A stretch of 21,898 bases of DNA. Source: an uncultured Opitutales bacterium (GTDB lineage Bacteria; Verrucomicrobiota; Verrucomicrobiia; Opitutales; Intestinicryptomonadaceae). Below are positions 13,661-20,915 of this stretch, piece after piece. The number at the start of each line of letters is the position of its first letter. The first letter of the stretch is position 1. The notes below the pieces were generated by a model. It had not been told where the DNA came from. It made no database searches and was given only the letters and a program-made list of their open reading frames with translations. The position numbers and the translations under genes were made by a program. The stretch lies in assembly GCA_900545705.1 (NCBI GenBank), contig URAK01000022.1, forward strand, positions 1 to 21,898, read 5' to 3'.

Positions 13661-16348
13661 ATGAGCGAAATTTCAAAAGCATACAACCCTTCGGAAGTGG
13701 AGGACAAATGGTATAAAGTCTGGGTGGAATCCGGCTGCTTTAAGGCTAAAAAAGATTCCAACGCCGAGCCGTTTTCAATAGTCATTCCCCCGCCGAACGT
13801 CACGGGCGTGCTTACGATGGGCCATGTCCTAAACAACACAATTCAGGACATTCTCGTGCGCCGCGCCCGCCAGCTTGGGAAAAACGCCGTATGGATACCC
13901 GGCACCGACCACGCGGGCGTCGCAACGCAGACAAAAGTCGAGGCGTATCTGCGCAAGGAAAAGAAAACCTCCGCAAGGGAACTCGGCCGCGAAAAATTTA
14001 TAGAAATCGCCAAACAGTGGCGCGACAAGCACGGCGGCATAATCATTGAACAGCTGAAAAAACTCGGCGCCTCGTGCGACTGGGACAGGCTCGTCCACAC
14101 TCTCGACGACGACTACTCAAAAGCCGTCCTCACCGCGTTCGTAAAGCTCTTTAAAGAAGGCTACATCTACCGCGGCAAGCGAATGGTAAACTGGTGCCCC
14201 GTAAACCTCACAGCCCTCTCCGACGAAGAAGTCATAATGACCCACTGCAAAAGCAAGCTCTACAAAATGAAGTACGAGCTCGCCGAACAGCCGGGAGTTT
14301 TTCTGCAAATTTCCACAACCCGCCCGGAAACTATTATGGGCGACACGGCCGTCGCCGTAAACCCGAAGGACGAACGCTACGCCCACCTCATCGGCAAGCA
14401 CGCAATCCGCCCCTTCCCGCGCGCGGAAATCCCGATTATCGGCGACGAATACGTGGATATGACATTCGGAACGGGCGTATTGAAAGTCACCCCCGCCCAT
14501 GACCCCGCCGACTTTGAAATAGGCCAGCGCCACAACCTCGAAGTAATCGACGTAATGAATCCCGACGGCACAATGAACGCACTTGCGGGAAAAGATTTCG
14601 AGGGGCTCGACAGGTTCAAGGCTCGCGAGCTTGCCGTAAAAAAGCTCGACGAACTCGGGCAGCTCGTCGCCGTGGAGGACTACGAAAACAACATCGGATA
14701 CTCCGAGCGCGGAAACGTTCCGATTGAGCCCCGCCTGTCCGACCAATGGTTCATGCGCTATCCGAAAGTCAAGGAGGCAAAGGCGGCGGTCGAATCGGGA
14801 GCCATAAAATTCTGGCCCCAGCGCTGGGAAAAAACCTACACGCACTGGCTCGACAATATCCGCGACTGGTGCATCTCGCGCCAAATCTGGTGGGGACACA
14901 GAATTCCCGTGTGGTATAAGAAGGGAGTCGAAAACCCCGACATCAACAATCCGGACGAAGTACACGTTTCGGTCGAAGGGCCGTCGGATCCCGAAAACTG
15001 GGTGCAGGACGAAGATTCCCTCGACACTTGGGCGAGCTCTTGGCTCTGGCCCTTCGCAACCATGGGCTGGCCCGACGAAGAAAAAATGCGCGAGCTGCAA
15101 ATGGATAAATTCTACCCGACAACCGACCTTGTCACGGGGCCCGACATCATATTCTTCTGGGTCGCGCGAATGATTATGGCGGGGCTGGAATTTCTGCCGG
15201 GCACGATGAGCTCGCGCATTCCGTTCAAAAACGTGTATTTCACGGGAATTATCCGCGACATGCAGGGGCGCAAGATGTCCAAGAGCCTCGGCAATTCCCC
15301 CGACCCGCTCGACATCATTTCCCGCTACGGCGCAGACGGCTTGCGCTTCGGGGTTATGAACTGCGCGCCGCAAGGCCAGGACATTCTTTTCAGCGAAGAA
15401 AGAGTCGAGCTCGGAAGGAACTTCTGCAACAAGCTCTGGAACGCATGCCGCTTCAGGCAGATGGCGGGGGCGACAGCGGACAACTCGTCTATAAAGGCGA
15501 TTGCAAAGCGCATAAACCCCGCGAAGCTCGACGCAAACGACCACTCTATCTTTGTAAATTTGCGCAAGTGCGCGGAAAATATCGCGCGCGACTACCAGGC
15601 ATACCAATTCAACTCCATCACCCAGGAAATCTACGCATTTTTCTGGAACGACTTCTGCGGCTGGTACCTCGAAGTTTCAAAGGCGAGAATGGCGGATGAA
15701 TCCGCAAAAGAGACCGTTCTTGCCGTCCAAGACTTGTGCCTGCGCCAAACATTGCTGCTGCTGCACCCATTTACGCCGTTTATTACGGAGGAGCTTTGGC
15801 ACAGCATGGGCTTTGGAAAAGACGGAGACTTTATTCAAAACCAGTCGCCCGAGTTTGACGAAGAAAGCCTCGGATTTTTGCTCGACGAATCCGCGGCGGA
15901 ATCCGTCGAGAAGCTCAAAGATTTTGCGACAAAGGCGCGCGCGCTAAAAGCGCAGGCAAAACAGGCTTCCCGCAAGGATTCAAAACTTAGGATTGTCTGC
16001 GACTCCGACAGTTCTAAAAAACTCCTAACCGACAATATTGAGAACCTCATGAAGCTCGTGGGAGCCTCGGAGATAAGCGTTGTTGAATCTTTTGACGGCC
16101 CCGCACAGATAACGGAGCTCGGCACGGTATATATAGACGTAAGCGGCGCCGACGCAAGCCCTGAGGACATCAAGAGGTTAGAGAAAGAGCTGGAAAAACT
16201 AACCGGCGTCGAGAAGGCGACAGTCGCGCGCTTGGCGAACGAAGCGTTTGTTTCAAAGGCTCCGCCGAAGGTCATCGAGGGCGCTAAAAAACAGCTTGAA
16301 GACTGCCGCGCGAAAATCGCGGAAATTTCAAAGCTTTTAAAGCGCTAA
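13661..16348 (+). CDS. valS: valyl-tRNA synthetase
   Basis: This class I aminoacyl-tRNA synthetase charges tRNA-Val and edits misactivated threonine; at 895 residues it is of normal length. The nucleotide-binding signature is PPPNVTGVLTMGH at 43-55, so the HIGH tetrapeptide reads TMGH. The KMSKS loop is exact at 538-542 (GRKMSKSLGN). The CP1 editing domain has TTRPETIMGDTAVAV and GTGVLKVTPAHDPADF. WCISRQIWWGHRIPVWY, the tRNA-binding anticodon domain and a C-terminal coiled coil rich in Glu and Lys (about 820-895) complete the usual order. The ATG at 13661 gives the standard N-terminus (YNPSEVEDKWY); no Shine-Dalgarno site is seen, and TATAAT ends one base upstream. A very regular terminator follows four bases after the stop. 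Confidence 0.97.
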   Translation: MSEISKAYNPSEVEDKWYKVWVESGCFKAKKDSNAEPFSIVIPPPNVTGVLTMGHVLNNTIQDILVRRARQLGKNAVWIPGTDHAGVATQTKVEAYLRKEKKTSARELGREKFIEIAKQWRDKHGGIIIEQLKKLGASCDWDRLVHTLDDDYSKAVLTAFVKLFKEGYIYRGKRMVNWCPVNLTALSDEEVIMTHCKSKLYKMKYELAEQPGVFLQISTTRPETIMGDTAVAVNPKDERYAHLIGKHAIRPFPRAEIPIIGDEYVDMTFGTGVLKVTPAHDPADFEIGQRHNLEVIDVMNPDGTMNALAGKDFEGLDRFKARELAVKKLDELGQLVAVEDYENNIGYSERGNVPIEPRLSDQWFMRYPKVKEAKAAVESGAIKFWPQRWEKTYTHWLDNIRDWCISRQIWWGHRIPVWYKKGVENPDINNPDEVHVSVEGPSDPENWVQDEDSLDTWASSWLWPFATMGWPDEEKMRELQMDKFYPTTDLVTGPDIIFFWVARMIMAGLEFLPGTMSSRIPFKNVYFTGIIRDMQGRKMSKSLGNSPDPLDIISRYGADGLRFGVMNCAPQGQDILFSEERVELGRNFCNKLWNACRFRQMAGATADNSSIKAIAKRINPAKLDANDHSIFVNLRKCAENIARDYQAYQFNSITQEIYAFFWNDFCGWYLEVSKARMADESAKETVLAVQDLCLRQTLLLLHPFTPFITEELWHSMGFGKDGDFIQNQSPEFDEESLGFLLDESAAESVEKLKDFATKARALKAQAKQASRKDSKLRIVCDSDSSKKLLTDNIENLMKLVGASEISVVESFDGPAQITELGTVYIDVSGADASPEDIKRLEKELEKLTGVEKATVARLANEAFVSKAPPKVIEGAKKQLEDCRAKIAEISKLLKR

Positions 16349-16352
16349 ACAC

Positions 16353-16392
16353 ATTCGGGGCGTTCGAGAATCGAACAGCCCCGAATCTTTTT
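16353..16392 (+). terminator. near-perfect intrinsic terminator after valS
   Basis: ATTCGGGGC at 16353-16361 pairs with GCCCCGAAT at 16378-16386, and inside it GTTCGA at 16362-16367 pairs with TCGAAC at 16371-16376. The result is a 15-pair hairpin with one bulged A and a GAA loop, followed by C and five T. The last T touches the ATG of the next gene. Confidence 0.85.
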
Positions 16393-17085
16393 ATGGACTA
16401 CATAGCCGAAGAAATTTTTAAGGATAGAACGCCCAATCCCAAAGCATTGCCATTGCACGGATTCAAGCGCAAAGGCAGCGCGTTTGTACGCGAATACGAA
16501 ATTCTCGGCGGACAGTTTGCCCTTTCCGTAAAAATATCCGCCGCCGGAGACGTATCAACAAAACTCACCGAAAAAGAATTTGGAGACGAATACACCCTTC
16601 ATCTCGTCCCCAACGCCGTCGGGGATTTTGTCGGGAAAATAAGGGACGCCTACAAAAAAATACTATTGGAAATAGCCGAAGAATGTTTTGAAAGAAACGC
16701 GTTTAAATGCGAGCAGACGAAGAAAATAATCTCCCACATATCTAAAAAATACGGCGACGAACCGCAATTTCTGTGGGAGAAATATTCCGACAGCGCAGTT
16801 TTCCGCAGAAAGAGCAGCGGGAAGTGGTACGGAGCCCTCCTTACGGTAGGAAAAGACAAACTCATTCCCGGCACCAGCGGGAAAGTTGAGATACTTGACC
16901 TTAGAATCGACCCTTCTTCGCCTGCCGCCAAAGAAAAAAAGTACCTGCCAGGATACCATATGAATAAGAGCAGGTGGATAACCGTAATCCTCGACGGTTC
17001 CGTACCTACGAGGGAAATTTACAAGCTGATTGACGCAAGCTACGAGCTTGCCGACGCAAAAACCTCCGCGCGCCGGCAACATTAA
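16393..17085 (+). CDS. MmcQ/YjbR-family protein with N-terminal extension
   Basis: This is a 230-residue cytoplasmic protein. The C-terminal half (about 118-222) matches the MmcQ/YjbR (DUF419, CyaY-like fold) pattern: FRRKSSGKWYGALLTV at 137-152, a hydrophobic strand VEILDLRIDP, then LPGYHMNKSRWITVIL near 185-200 and the helix IYKLIDASYEL. Single-domain relatives are about 110-120 residues. The N-terminal half (about 1-115) is an additional alpha/beta segment seen in longer members; I cannot name its function. The biochemical role of the family is not settled; DNA binding is often quoted. The ATG at 16393 abuts the valS terminator and lacks a visible Shine-Dalgarno site, so how the gene is transcribed is unclear. 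A later start is possible but would cut into the N-terminal segment. Confidence 0.8.
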   Translation: MDYIAEEIFKDRTPNPKALPLHGFKRKGSAFVREYEILGGQFALSVKISAAGDVSTKLTEKEFGDEYTLHLVPNAVGDFVGKIRDAYKKILLEIAEECFERNAFKCEQTKKIISHISKKYGDEPQFLWEKYSDSAVFRRKSSGKWYGALLTVGKDKLIPGTSGKVEILDLRIDPSSPAAKEKKYLPGYHMNKSRWITVILDGSVPTREIYKLIDASYELADAKTSARRQH

Positions 17086-17219
17086 TTGAAGCTTTCAAGC
17101 GCAGAGTATCGCAATTCCGCCTTTCATGCCGCAATTCCGCGCGCGTCGCAAAATTCTCGTTGTCTCGCAGGTTGCGCCCCTCCCCCTCTCTTAATGCCGC
17201 TGCTTTACTTGCGCCGATA

Positions 17220-19187
17220 TTATACGCCAATTCCTTTGGCAAGCGCGACCATCGGGAAATAATGGCAATAGTTTCCGTACCTTAGCATAAACCCGCGCGA
17301 CAACTCTTTTCCTTGCGGAAGCGGCTTGCCGTTTTTTATATCAAGCTTTGCGCCAAGTCCGTACCCTGGGAATCCCGTGCCGGTGTATTCTTCTTCCACC
17401 CACGTGCCCTCCTTTGTCTGGGTATCCCTTAAAAATTTCAATCCCATGCCTATTTCTTTTGAGTAGCCTGAATCGAACGATATCAAGCCTATCAGCGCCC
17501 AAGCCGTCTGCGACGCCGTAGATTTTGACGCGCTCCCGGGCGTCATGTAAGTCGACGCGCTTTCCCCCCAACCCCCGTCTTTGTTTTGAATTCCGGCAAG
17601 CCACGCCAGCGCCTTCTTGACTACCGGGGAGGACGAGTCGAAGCCGACGGCCTTCAAAGCGCTAAGCGCGCACCATGTCCCGTAGATATAGTTTATTCCC
17701 CACCTGCCGAACCACGAGCCGTCGTTTTCCTGCTCGCTCAAAATAAATTTAACGGCCGCCTTTATGCCCGCGCTGTCTTTTGGAACGCCGCAGGCGACGA
17801 GCGCCTCGACCACATGGGCAGTGACATCGACGCTTGGAGGGTCAAGCACTTCGCCAAAGTCGCAGAAAGGAATTTTTGTAATGAGAGACTTGTCGTTATT
17901 TTTATCGAATGCGCCCCACCCCCCGTTTCTGGACTGCATCGCCGCAAGCCACGATATCGAGCGCCTTATCGCCCCGTCAACGCGCTTTCCGCGCCCGTCG
18001 CCATCAGAAAGCAGCTTTCTAAATTTTTTGAGGGCAATCATGGCAACAGCAGTGTCGTCGATATCCGGATAAAACTTGTTCGCGCGCTGAAACGACCAGC
18101 CGGTAGGCTCGATATTGCGCCCCAATTTTTCCGACCAATCTCCATAGGTCTTGTTTTCGTTTTCGAGCAGGTAATCCACTGCCTTTAAAATTCCCTCGTC
18201 GTCCGCGCCTAACCCCGCGTCTAGGAGTGCGTTTAGGGCGAGCATTGTATCCCAAACGGGGCTTTCGGTTGCCTTTACGCGCGTACCCTTTTCGGTTTTT
18301 TCAGTCCAATGTAGGTTTAAGGCGTTTATTGCGGCCGCCATATTCTTCTGCTTGGGGGAAAATCCAAGTATGTGCATTGCAATAATCGCGTAAATCCACG
18401 GAGGCTGGATACCGCCCCAGAAGCCGTCGTCGTCTTGGTGTTTTAGAATCCAATTCATGGCGGAATTCATGCTTTTGCGTCTAAACGAAGTGTCCGCCAT
18501 TTTCTCGTTGTAAAAATGGATAATTTTGTCAGTCAGCAAAAATATGTCGGAAAGCGAAAATTTTGAAGGAGTGCTGGTTTCTATTTTTGGATAGATTCGG
18601 CCGTTTGGGAAAAGCTCGTCGGCGCGCAATTCGTCTGGAAGCCTTTTTACCGGGCGCATTGATGCGACAACCGCAAGCGGCATAATTGTTGCGCGCGCCC
18701 ACGAAGAAAAATTGTATATGTTAAACGGAAACCATTTGGGAAAGCATATAATTTCAGGCATTAGGGCCGGAGTTTTTTTCCAATCCCATTCGCCGAATAG
18801 CGCAAGCCAATATTTTGTAAAAACCCTTATATTGTTTATCCAGTTGTTTTCAAGCAGCCATAGGCGCGCAGATTTCATAAAGGAAAGGTTCTTGTTGAAC
18901 CCCGATATCCTCAGCGCAAAATAACATTCGAGAGTCGTGTTAACGTCGCCGTTTTCGGCGTTTTTGTAAACGTCCCAACTGCCGTCCTCTCGCTGCGAAT
19001 TTATTATATATTTTATAATCGACTCCTCCTGCCCGCTTTTTATGCCGCAAAATTTGGAAGCCATAAGCCATTGGGCCTCCATGCAGCAGTTTGTCTCAAG
19101 CTCAGCATTCCAATAGCCGCCTTCGCACTGTTTTGAAAGCAGCCATTTTACAGCGTTTTTAATATGTATGTCGCAGTCGTTTTTCAT
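17220..19187 (-). CDS. shc: squalene-hopene cyclase
   Basis: The enzyme folds squalene into hopene or diplopterol for hopanoid membrane lipids and is expected to be a peripheral (monotopic) membrane protein. From the ATG at 19187 it has 655 residues, a normal length. The catalytic DxDD motif reads DIDDTA at 375-380, almost the same position as in the Alicyclobacillus enzyme (374-377). Other active-site blocks are seen: GGIQPPW, DPPSVDVTAH (second-sphere Asp and His), YGTW, GTGFPGYGLGAK, and the C-terminal YGNYCHYFPMVALAKG. Several QW-type repeats (Q-x-x-x-G-x-W) occur, such as QNKDGGWGES and QENDGSW. A TTG 13 codons upstream is an unlikely start. No other hopanoid or squalene-synthesis gene lies in this window, so its precursor supply is encoded elsewhere. 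The start region overlaps palindromic elements that may control it. Confidence 0.93.
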   Translation of the reverse strand: MKNDCDIHIKNAVKWLLSKQCEGGYWNAELETNCCMEAQWLMASKFCGIKSGQEESIIKYIINSQREDGSWDVYKNAENGDVNTTLECYFALRISGFNKNLSFMKSARLWLLENNWINNIRVFTKYWLALFGEWDWKKTPALMPEIICFPKWFPFNIYNFSSWARATIMPLAVVASMRPVKRLPDELRADELFPNGRIYPKIETSTPSKFSLSDIFLLTDKIIHFYNEKMADTSFRRKSMNSAMNWILKHQDDDGFWGGIQPPWIYAIIAMHILGFSPKQKNMAAAINALNLHWTEKTEKGTRVKATESPVWDTMLALNALLDAGLGADDEGILKAVDYLLENENKTYGDWSEKLGRNIEPTGWSFQRANKFYPDIDDTAVAMIALKKFRKLLSDGDGRGKRVDGAIRRSISWLAAMQSRNGGWGAFDKNNDKSLITKIPFCDFGEVLDPPSVDVTAHVVEALVACGVPKDSAGIKAAVKFILSEQENDGSWFGRWGINYIYGTWCALSALKAVGFDSSSPVVKKALAWLAGIQNKDGGWGESASTYMTPGSASKSTASQTAWALIGLISFDSGYSKEIGMGLKFLRDTQTKEGTWVEEEYTGTGFPGYGLGAKLDIKNGKPLPQGKELSRGFMLRYGNYCHYFPMVALAKGIGV

Positions 19188-19193
19188 GAATAG

Positions 19194-19242
19194 AAAAAGA
19201 GCAGTTGCTCTTTTTTTGTCAACCAAAAATAAGCAATTGCTC
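19194..19242. promoter_or_regulatory. two palindromic elements 32 bp apart before shc
   Basis: Element 1 (19194-19215) is a symmetric A5-GAGCA-GT-TGCTC-T5 structure, which as RNA forms a nine-pair hairpin with a four-base loop. It ends six bases from the shc ATG. Element 2 (19232-19241) is the perfect ten-base palindrome AGCAATTGCT, followed by CTTTTTT. The matching TGCTC-T6 parts are 32 bases apart, about three helical turns. They could be paired operators, or a hairpin in the shc leader that controls translation or termination. Confidence 0.5.
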
Positions 19243-19390
19243 TTTTTTCAGAAAGCCATTTGATGCGACCCGGACGCGCAATGGTTTTTCACAAGCCGCA
19301 TATAGCGGCAAGGCGCCTTTTAACTTTGATTTTCTCTAATCTCGGAAATCAAAAAAATGTTCCTTGCAAAATCCACTTTTGCCACCGCCG

Positions 19391-19500
19391 CCCCGCATAG
19401 GCGCAAAAAACGGGAATGCAGCGCTTCCGCCACCGCATTATATAGGCGCAAAAGCACAGGAATGTACTGTCCCCCATCTCTGCGTCGCATAGGCTAAAAA
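19391..19500. repeat. degenerate repeat, about 45-47 bp period
   Basis: GCATAGGCGCAAAA at 19395 recurs as TATAGGCGCAAAA at 19441 (45 bases on) and as GCATAGGC-TAAAA near 19487 (47 bases further). The first two copies share a following GGAATG and a C-rich end. It is noncoding as far as I can see. Confidence 0.5.
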
Positions 19501-19663
19501 TTCTCCAATTCTTGCGTTCACCAAACCGAAAAATTATAAAATCCCCGCACGCCCTGCAAATTAAGCGATGCAATAATTTCGCCTCCACACACGATTCATT
19601 TTTATCTATATCGCAACCTTATTTGGAATTTGCGCGGCGGTTAAAATTCGCACGCAGGAACAC

Positions 19664-19690
19664 AAAAAAACCCGGAGTATATATCCGGGC
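19664..19690 (-). terminator. intrinsic terminator of the EF-hand gene
   Basis: On the minus strand CCCGGA and TCCGGG (19684-19689 and 19671-19676) form a six-pair stem with a seven-base loop, followed by seven T (A at 19664-19670 on the plus strand). It lies about 100 bases past the EF-hand stop. Confidence 0.75.
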
Positions 19691-19787
19691 TTTCTAAAAA
19701 CTCATTTTTATAAATAGGCGCCGCCCCATTCCCTGTCCGGCAGCTTCACCGATCTAAGTATGGCGCACACCCAAAAAACTCCCGCTG

Positions 19788-20435
19788 CTACTCGCCGGGC
19801 GGAGGAGGCGGCGGAGGAGGATTGCCTATCATGCGCTTCATCATCTCCTGCACTTCCGGATCCTGAATCAATTTTGTTTTTTCGGCATCGTTTAGCTTGC
19901 CGTCGCCGTCGGCGTCGTACTTCTTTATGAGAGCCTCGCGCTTTTTTCGGGCATCGTCAAACATGGCGCGGCGCTCCTCGCGGCTAAGCTTGCCGTCGCC
20001 GTCCTTGTCGAACTTGGCAAGAATCTCCTTCGGGGGAACGAAGTCCCGCCCGCGCCTAAAATTGCGTCTTCCGGCATCGAACACCCTGCGTTGCTCTTCC
20101 AAAAATTCCATGAGCTCGTCCACACCGAGTTTGCCGTCGCCGTCTTTGTCGAACTTGGCAATTATCTCTTGAGCAAACTTCTTGCGCATTTGCTCCAAAT
20201 CGGCAGTTTTATCCTTCAGAGCCTTCATGGCTTCTGCGCGCTCCTCATCGTTCAGCCTGCCGTCGCCGTCCTTATCAAACTGCTTCATAAGCTGAATCCG
20301 AGTTTTCAGATCCAACCCCGGCATGTCGGACTTGGCGGCACCTCCACCTGGCCTGCCTTTCAAGCCTCTCGCCTCCTGCGCGAACAAAGCCGCCCCCGCA
20401 AGCGCTGCAACCATTATAAGCATCGTCTTTTTCAT
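19788..20435 (-). CDS. secreted four-EF-hand calcium-binding protein
   Basis: This 215-residue protein has a signal peptide (MKKTMLIMVAALAGAALFAQ) and is probably periplasmic or released. Four canonical 12-residue EF-hand loops are intact: DKDGDGRLNDEE at 54-65, DKDGDGKLGVDE at 96-107, DKDGDGKLSREE at 143-154 and DADGDGKLNDAE at 174-185. Each has the acidic residues at loop positions 1, 3, 5 and 12, so calcium binding is very likely. The linkers are highly charged and helical. The C-terminus is a run of eight prolines followed by Gly-Glu. The frame is open for 89 further codons upstream, but ATG 20435 is chosen because AAGGAAG stands at a normal distance and the signal peptide begins there. 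It is transcribed divergently from the RelE-like gene. The cellular role is unknown; buffering or adhesion are only possibilities. Confidence 0.9.
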   Translation of the reverse strand: MKKTMLIMVAALAGAALFAQEARGLKGRPGGGAAKSDMPGLDLKTRIQLMKQFDKDGDGRLNDEERAEAMKALKDKTADLEQMRKKFAQEIIAKFDKDGDGKLGVDELMEFLEEQRRVFDAGRRNFRRGRDFVPPKEILAKFDKDGDGKLSREERRAMFDDARKKREALIKKYDADGDGKLNDAEKTKLIQDPEVQEMMKRMIGNPPPPPPPPGE

Positions 20436-20558
20436 ATTCTTAACTTCCTTTGCCATATGAAAAACGCAAATTTTCATAAAAAGTTTCATCTCATTTTTGT
20501 TTGAAGATTTTTTTTTTGCGTTTAGCGTATCCCAAAAAATAAACAAAAAAAGGAAAAA

Positions 20559-20915
20559 ATGTACCAGGTGACTTTCAGCAAACAGGCAATGTCCGAACTC
20601 AATAAGCTCGGAAAGCTTGCCCAGCTCGAAATTATCGACGCATTCGGCTCCTTGACCTCGGAGCAGCTGGAGGGCGGATTGAAAGATATCGGGAGAATAC
20701 ACCGCGAAGGCAAAGTCTATTACCGCCTGCGCACCGGCGACTACCGCATATATTTTGAACTAATTGAAGAAACTCAAACCCTTCACGCCCATTACATTCT
20801 GCACCGAAGCACAATCGCCGACTTCGTATTTAGATTCAAGCTGCCATTCAAAGAAGAAACTATGTTTGAGCAGGAGGACAACTTCTGGAAATACCTCGAA
20901 TCCCTTAAAAAATGA
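20559..20915 (+). CDS. RelE/ParE-superfamily protein without adjacent antitoxin
   Basis: This is a 118-residue protein. Its first 90 residues look like the RelE/ParE toxin fold: the beta-alpha start MYQVTFSKQAMSELNKL, then IGRIHREGKVYYRLRTGDYRIYFELIEETQTLHAHYILHRS. The YRLRTGDYRIYFE strand pair is the best-conserved RelE feature. A C-terminal tail of about 25 residues (FKEETMFEQEDNFWKYLESLKK) is extra. The start has a good ribosome binding site (AAAGGA at 20549-20554). No small antitoxin-like frame lies on either side: upstream is the divergent EF-hand gene, and the next gene, pssA, overlaps by four bases (ATGA). Whether it cleaves mRNA or has been adopted for another role cannot be decided here. 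Confidence 0.75.
   Translation: MYQVTFSKQAMSELNKLGKLAQLEIIDAFGSLTSEQLEGGLKDIGRIHREGKVYYRLRTGDYRIYFELIEETQTLHAHYILHRSTIADFVFRFKLPFKEETMFEQEDNFWKYLESLKK

Larger units (their letters stand above)
19243..19787. other. intergenic region upstream of shc
   Basis: Between shc and the EF-hand gene, about 540 bases contain no supported gene. They hold a degenerate short tandem repeat (19391-19500) and the terminator of the EF-hand gene (19664-19690). The shc promoter should be here, upstream of the palindromes, but I cannot define it. Confidence 0.4.

Noticed and set aside
13425..13682. 85-codon minus-strand frame upstream of and overlapping valS
   Set aside because: It overlaps the valS start, has no ribosome binding site and no recognisable domain.
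14117..15607. 496-codon open frame on the minus strand
   Set aside because: It lies wholly antisense to valS, has no recognisable motif and a composition typical of an antisense shadow of a G/C-rich third-position gene.
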